A model generated the notes under the pieces. That model worked only from the letters and a program-made list of their open reading frames with translations. It ran no database searches and was not told the origin of the DNA. A program made the translations under genes and the position numbers. A stretch of 64,000 nt of DNA from contig DHKB01000034.1 in NCBI GenBank assembly GCA_002407045.1, forward strand, positions 52,137 through 116,136, given 5' to 3'. Positions 62,460 to 64,000 of the stretch are shown here, one piece after another. This stretch comes from Candidatus Bruticola papionis (GTDB lineage Bacteria; Vulcanimicrobiota; Xenobia; Xenobiales; Xenobiaceae). Positions within the stretch are counted from its first letter, which is position 1. Each line of letters begins with the position of its first letter.

Positions 62460-63680
62460 ATGGAAAGCCAAAATCGAGAGTTACTGTTTTTAGAGCAACC
62501 ACAAGCGAAAAACGCTATAGAGAGCTTATCTCAAAGCAAACTCGGCGGCACCGAAGAATTTAAGCTTATAAAAAAATTGCGTCAGGATTTTACTTCCGAA
62601 GAAACCTCTTGGCTGCTCAACCAAGTTAAGTTGCGTCAAAAAGCTTTGCGCAAATTTCCCTCTACTATGGTTGAGAAAATGTATTTTGAAGAGAAAGCCT
62701 TAGAGCAAGCGACAGCCTGGCCTTTAGCTTTACATAGAGCCCAAAAGCTACAAGCAATCGCTCCGGAAGGTCCCATTTTAGATCTTGGTTGTGGCATGGG
62801 TTGTGACGCTTTAGCTCTAGCTCAATACCGTCCAGTTATAGCTATAGATTTGGAACAAAGTAGATTAGATATTTTGCAAGCTAACGCCAAAAATTTAGCC
62901 TTGCCTTACCAGATTCAAACCTTGCAACTCGATTATATTAAGAACAAATTGCCCCAAGCCTCGGCAGCTTTTAGCGATCCAGCTCGCCGCGTAGATAGTA
63001 AACGCATTTACAAAGTTGAAGAGACTTTTCCACCTTTAAAAAAAGTTGTGGGGTTGGCTAAATTTTTAGATATTCCCACAGCTATAAAATTAGCTCCTAG
63101 TTTCGATAAAACTCTACTCGAGGATTTACCAGGCGCTTCTTTAGAATTTGTTGGGCTCAATAAACAGTGCCGCGAAGCGGTATTGTGGCTCAACTGCTTT
63201 GCTGAGCCTTCTTTGCAAGCTTCCATTTATTTAAAAGACGGAACTTGGCACCAAGAGAGCCTTCCTTTAGGCCAAGACAGTCCAGTGGCTGTAGGCTCTT
63301 TACACGAAGGCCAATATCTTTACGAAATTGAACCTGTCCTCTTGCGAGCTGGTCTTTTGCATAAATATGCCGATAAACTCCAAGCTCATTTATTTGACGA
63401 GCAAACTAGCTGGCTCATTAGCGATAATTTAGTTGAAGAGCCTTTAGCTGATGCCTTTTTAATTACCGAAATCCATAAGTTTTCTTTAAAAACTTTGCAA
63501 AAACGCATTAAAGATCTCAATATTGGCATTTTAGAAATTAAAAAACGCAATTCAGCAATAGAGCCGGAAATCATTAGACAAAAAGTTAAAACTTGCTCTA
63601 CAAAGAATGAGGTTACAGTTTTTGTAACCAGGCAAAATGGGCTGCCTCTCTTTATGTTAGGCCAGAGGGTTAACCATTAG
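62460..63680 (+). CDS. Class I SAM methyltransferase with THUMP-like domain
   Basis: This 406-residue protein has an N-terminal helical region, a Rossmann methyltransferase with LDLGCGMGCDALALA (near 105) and IDLEQSR for SAM binding, then SDPARRVDSKRIY, and a C-terminal THUMP-like domain (about 300-406). The family is predicted to modify RNA but has no settled substrate. AAGGA precedes the ATG. It is the last gene in the window. Confidence 0.85.
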   Translation: MESQNRELLFLEQPQAKNAIESLSQSKLGGTEEFKLIKKLRQDFTSEETSWLLNQVKLRQKALRKFPSTMVEKMYFEEKALEQATAWPLALHRAQKLQAIAPEGPILDLGCGMGCDALALAQYRPVIAIDLEQSRLDILQANAKNLALPYQIQTLQLDYIKNKLPQASAAFSDPARRVDSKRIYKVEETFPPLKKVVGLAKFLDIPTAIKLAPSFDKTLLEDLPGASLEFVGLNKQCREAVLWLNCFAEPSLQASIYLKDGTWHQESLPLGQDSPVAVGSLHEGQYLYEIEPVLLRAGLLHKYADKLQAHLFDEQTSWLISDNLVEEPLADAFLITEIHKFSLKTLQKRIKDLNIGILEIKKRNSAIEPEIIRQKVKTCSTKNEVTVFVTRQNGLPLFMLGQRVNH

Positions 63681-64000
63681 CTGTGTATACTATGCAAAAT
63701 TTATAGCCTAATTGTTTAGTTCGTTATATCCCTCCTCAAAAGATCGCTAACGCGATAAAGTTTTCTCCGGTGGGTATAACGAACGTTTTGGCGGCTACAA
63801 ATTTTATTTCAACAAGTGCAGTTTTTATAGGCAAAACACGTTTTTGTACTGCGCAACACAGTTAGGCTTGTAGTTTTTCATTGTAGAAACGCTAATTAGT
63901 GTTCCGCCCGCCAGTTAACTATGTGGTGCTAGCTTCATTTTTTACCATATCTACGCTCCGGCTGCCTGGCCTAACGGCCAGAGGCCTGCGCTACCGATAT
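63681..64000. other. Non-coding end with long inverted repeats
   Basis: This is 320 bases with no convincing reading frame. A 13-bp inverted repeat with one bulge (63719-63731 region with 63772-63784) encloses the hairpin ATCGC-TAAC-GCGAT (63743-63756). A further perfect hairpin CTGGCC-TAAC-GGCCAG is at 63966-63981, with the same four-base loop. This could be a structured RNA, the terminator of the methyltransferase gene, or a repeat element. Confidence 0.5.

Noticed and set aside
1..64000. CRISPR arrays, insertion sequences, integrases or prophage genes
   Set aside because: I found no regular repeat-spacer array, transposase or phage structural gene; the repeats seen are short hairpins near gene ends.

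Overview
The window is a gene-dense bacterial chromosome segment of moderate-to-low GC by eye. It carries no rRNA, insertion sequence, prophage or CRISPR array that I can see. Several genes point to a two-membraned (diderm) bacterium: a GmhB-type heptose bisphosphate phosphatase, type IV pilin-like proteins with a PilT motor, a SPOR-domain protein and several exported M16 peptidases. A Tat-exported polyferredoxin with its membrane partner, a 2[4Fe-4S] ferredoxin, maturation genes for Se/Mo hydroxylases and F420-related genes suggest an anaerobic, redox-versatile metabolism. Protein similarities do not fit a familiar phylum. A deep-branching uncultured lineage (for example an Eremiobacterota/Xenobia-like bacterium) is a guess, not a demonstrated assignment.

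Layout. 0-5.4 kb: the 3' end of a hexitol-phosphatase-like HAD gene, a NapH/NapG-like electron-transfer pair, an ATP-grasp ligase and oligoendopeptidase PepF. 5.5-15.9 kb is the accessory part. It holds three minus-strand pilin-like genes (PilX-, PilW- and PilV-like), facing a small membrane protein and a fourth prepilin. Next come a 71-aa protein, a predicted R-S-E type ADP-ribosyltransferase and two tandem M4-like metallopeptidases. The transferase and both peptidases lack a Sec signal but begin with a similar short N-terminal motif, which could be a shared export or targeting tag. 16-19 kb: an active/inactive M16 peptidase pair.

19-30 kb is housekeeping: metF, a ferredoxin, def-fmt, a stalk-domain protein, cmk-plsC-der, gmhB and priA. 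30-40 kb: a SPOR protein, a 1284-residue kinase-TPR protein, a CCA-adding-type nucleotidyltransferase, a family 5 solute-binding protein, nfo and rarA. 40-47 kb: a UPF0210 protein, an unknown protein next to pilT, plsY and a second M16 pair. At 47.4 kb a tRNA-Gln/tRNA-Glu pair has a clear sigma70-type promoter and a terminator.

48-55 kb: an exported 5'-nucleotidase, yqeB and a MocA-like gene, recQ, yqeC, a CofE-like ligase and an F420-type LLM oxidoreductase. 55-58 kb: the t6A genes tsaE-tsaB-rimI-tsaD, with the LLM gene overlapping the end of tsaD. 58-64 kb: a second kinase, a YfcE-like phosphodiesterase, a YqeG-like phosphatase, a helical protein paired with an SPFH/zinc-ribbon protein, a THUMP-like methyltransferase, and a 320-base non-coding end with strong inverted repeats.

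The most interesting region is 10.9-15.9 kb, where a toxin-like enzyme and two peptidases appear to share a leaderless N-terminal tag next to a pilin cluster.
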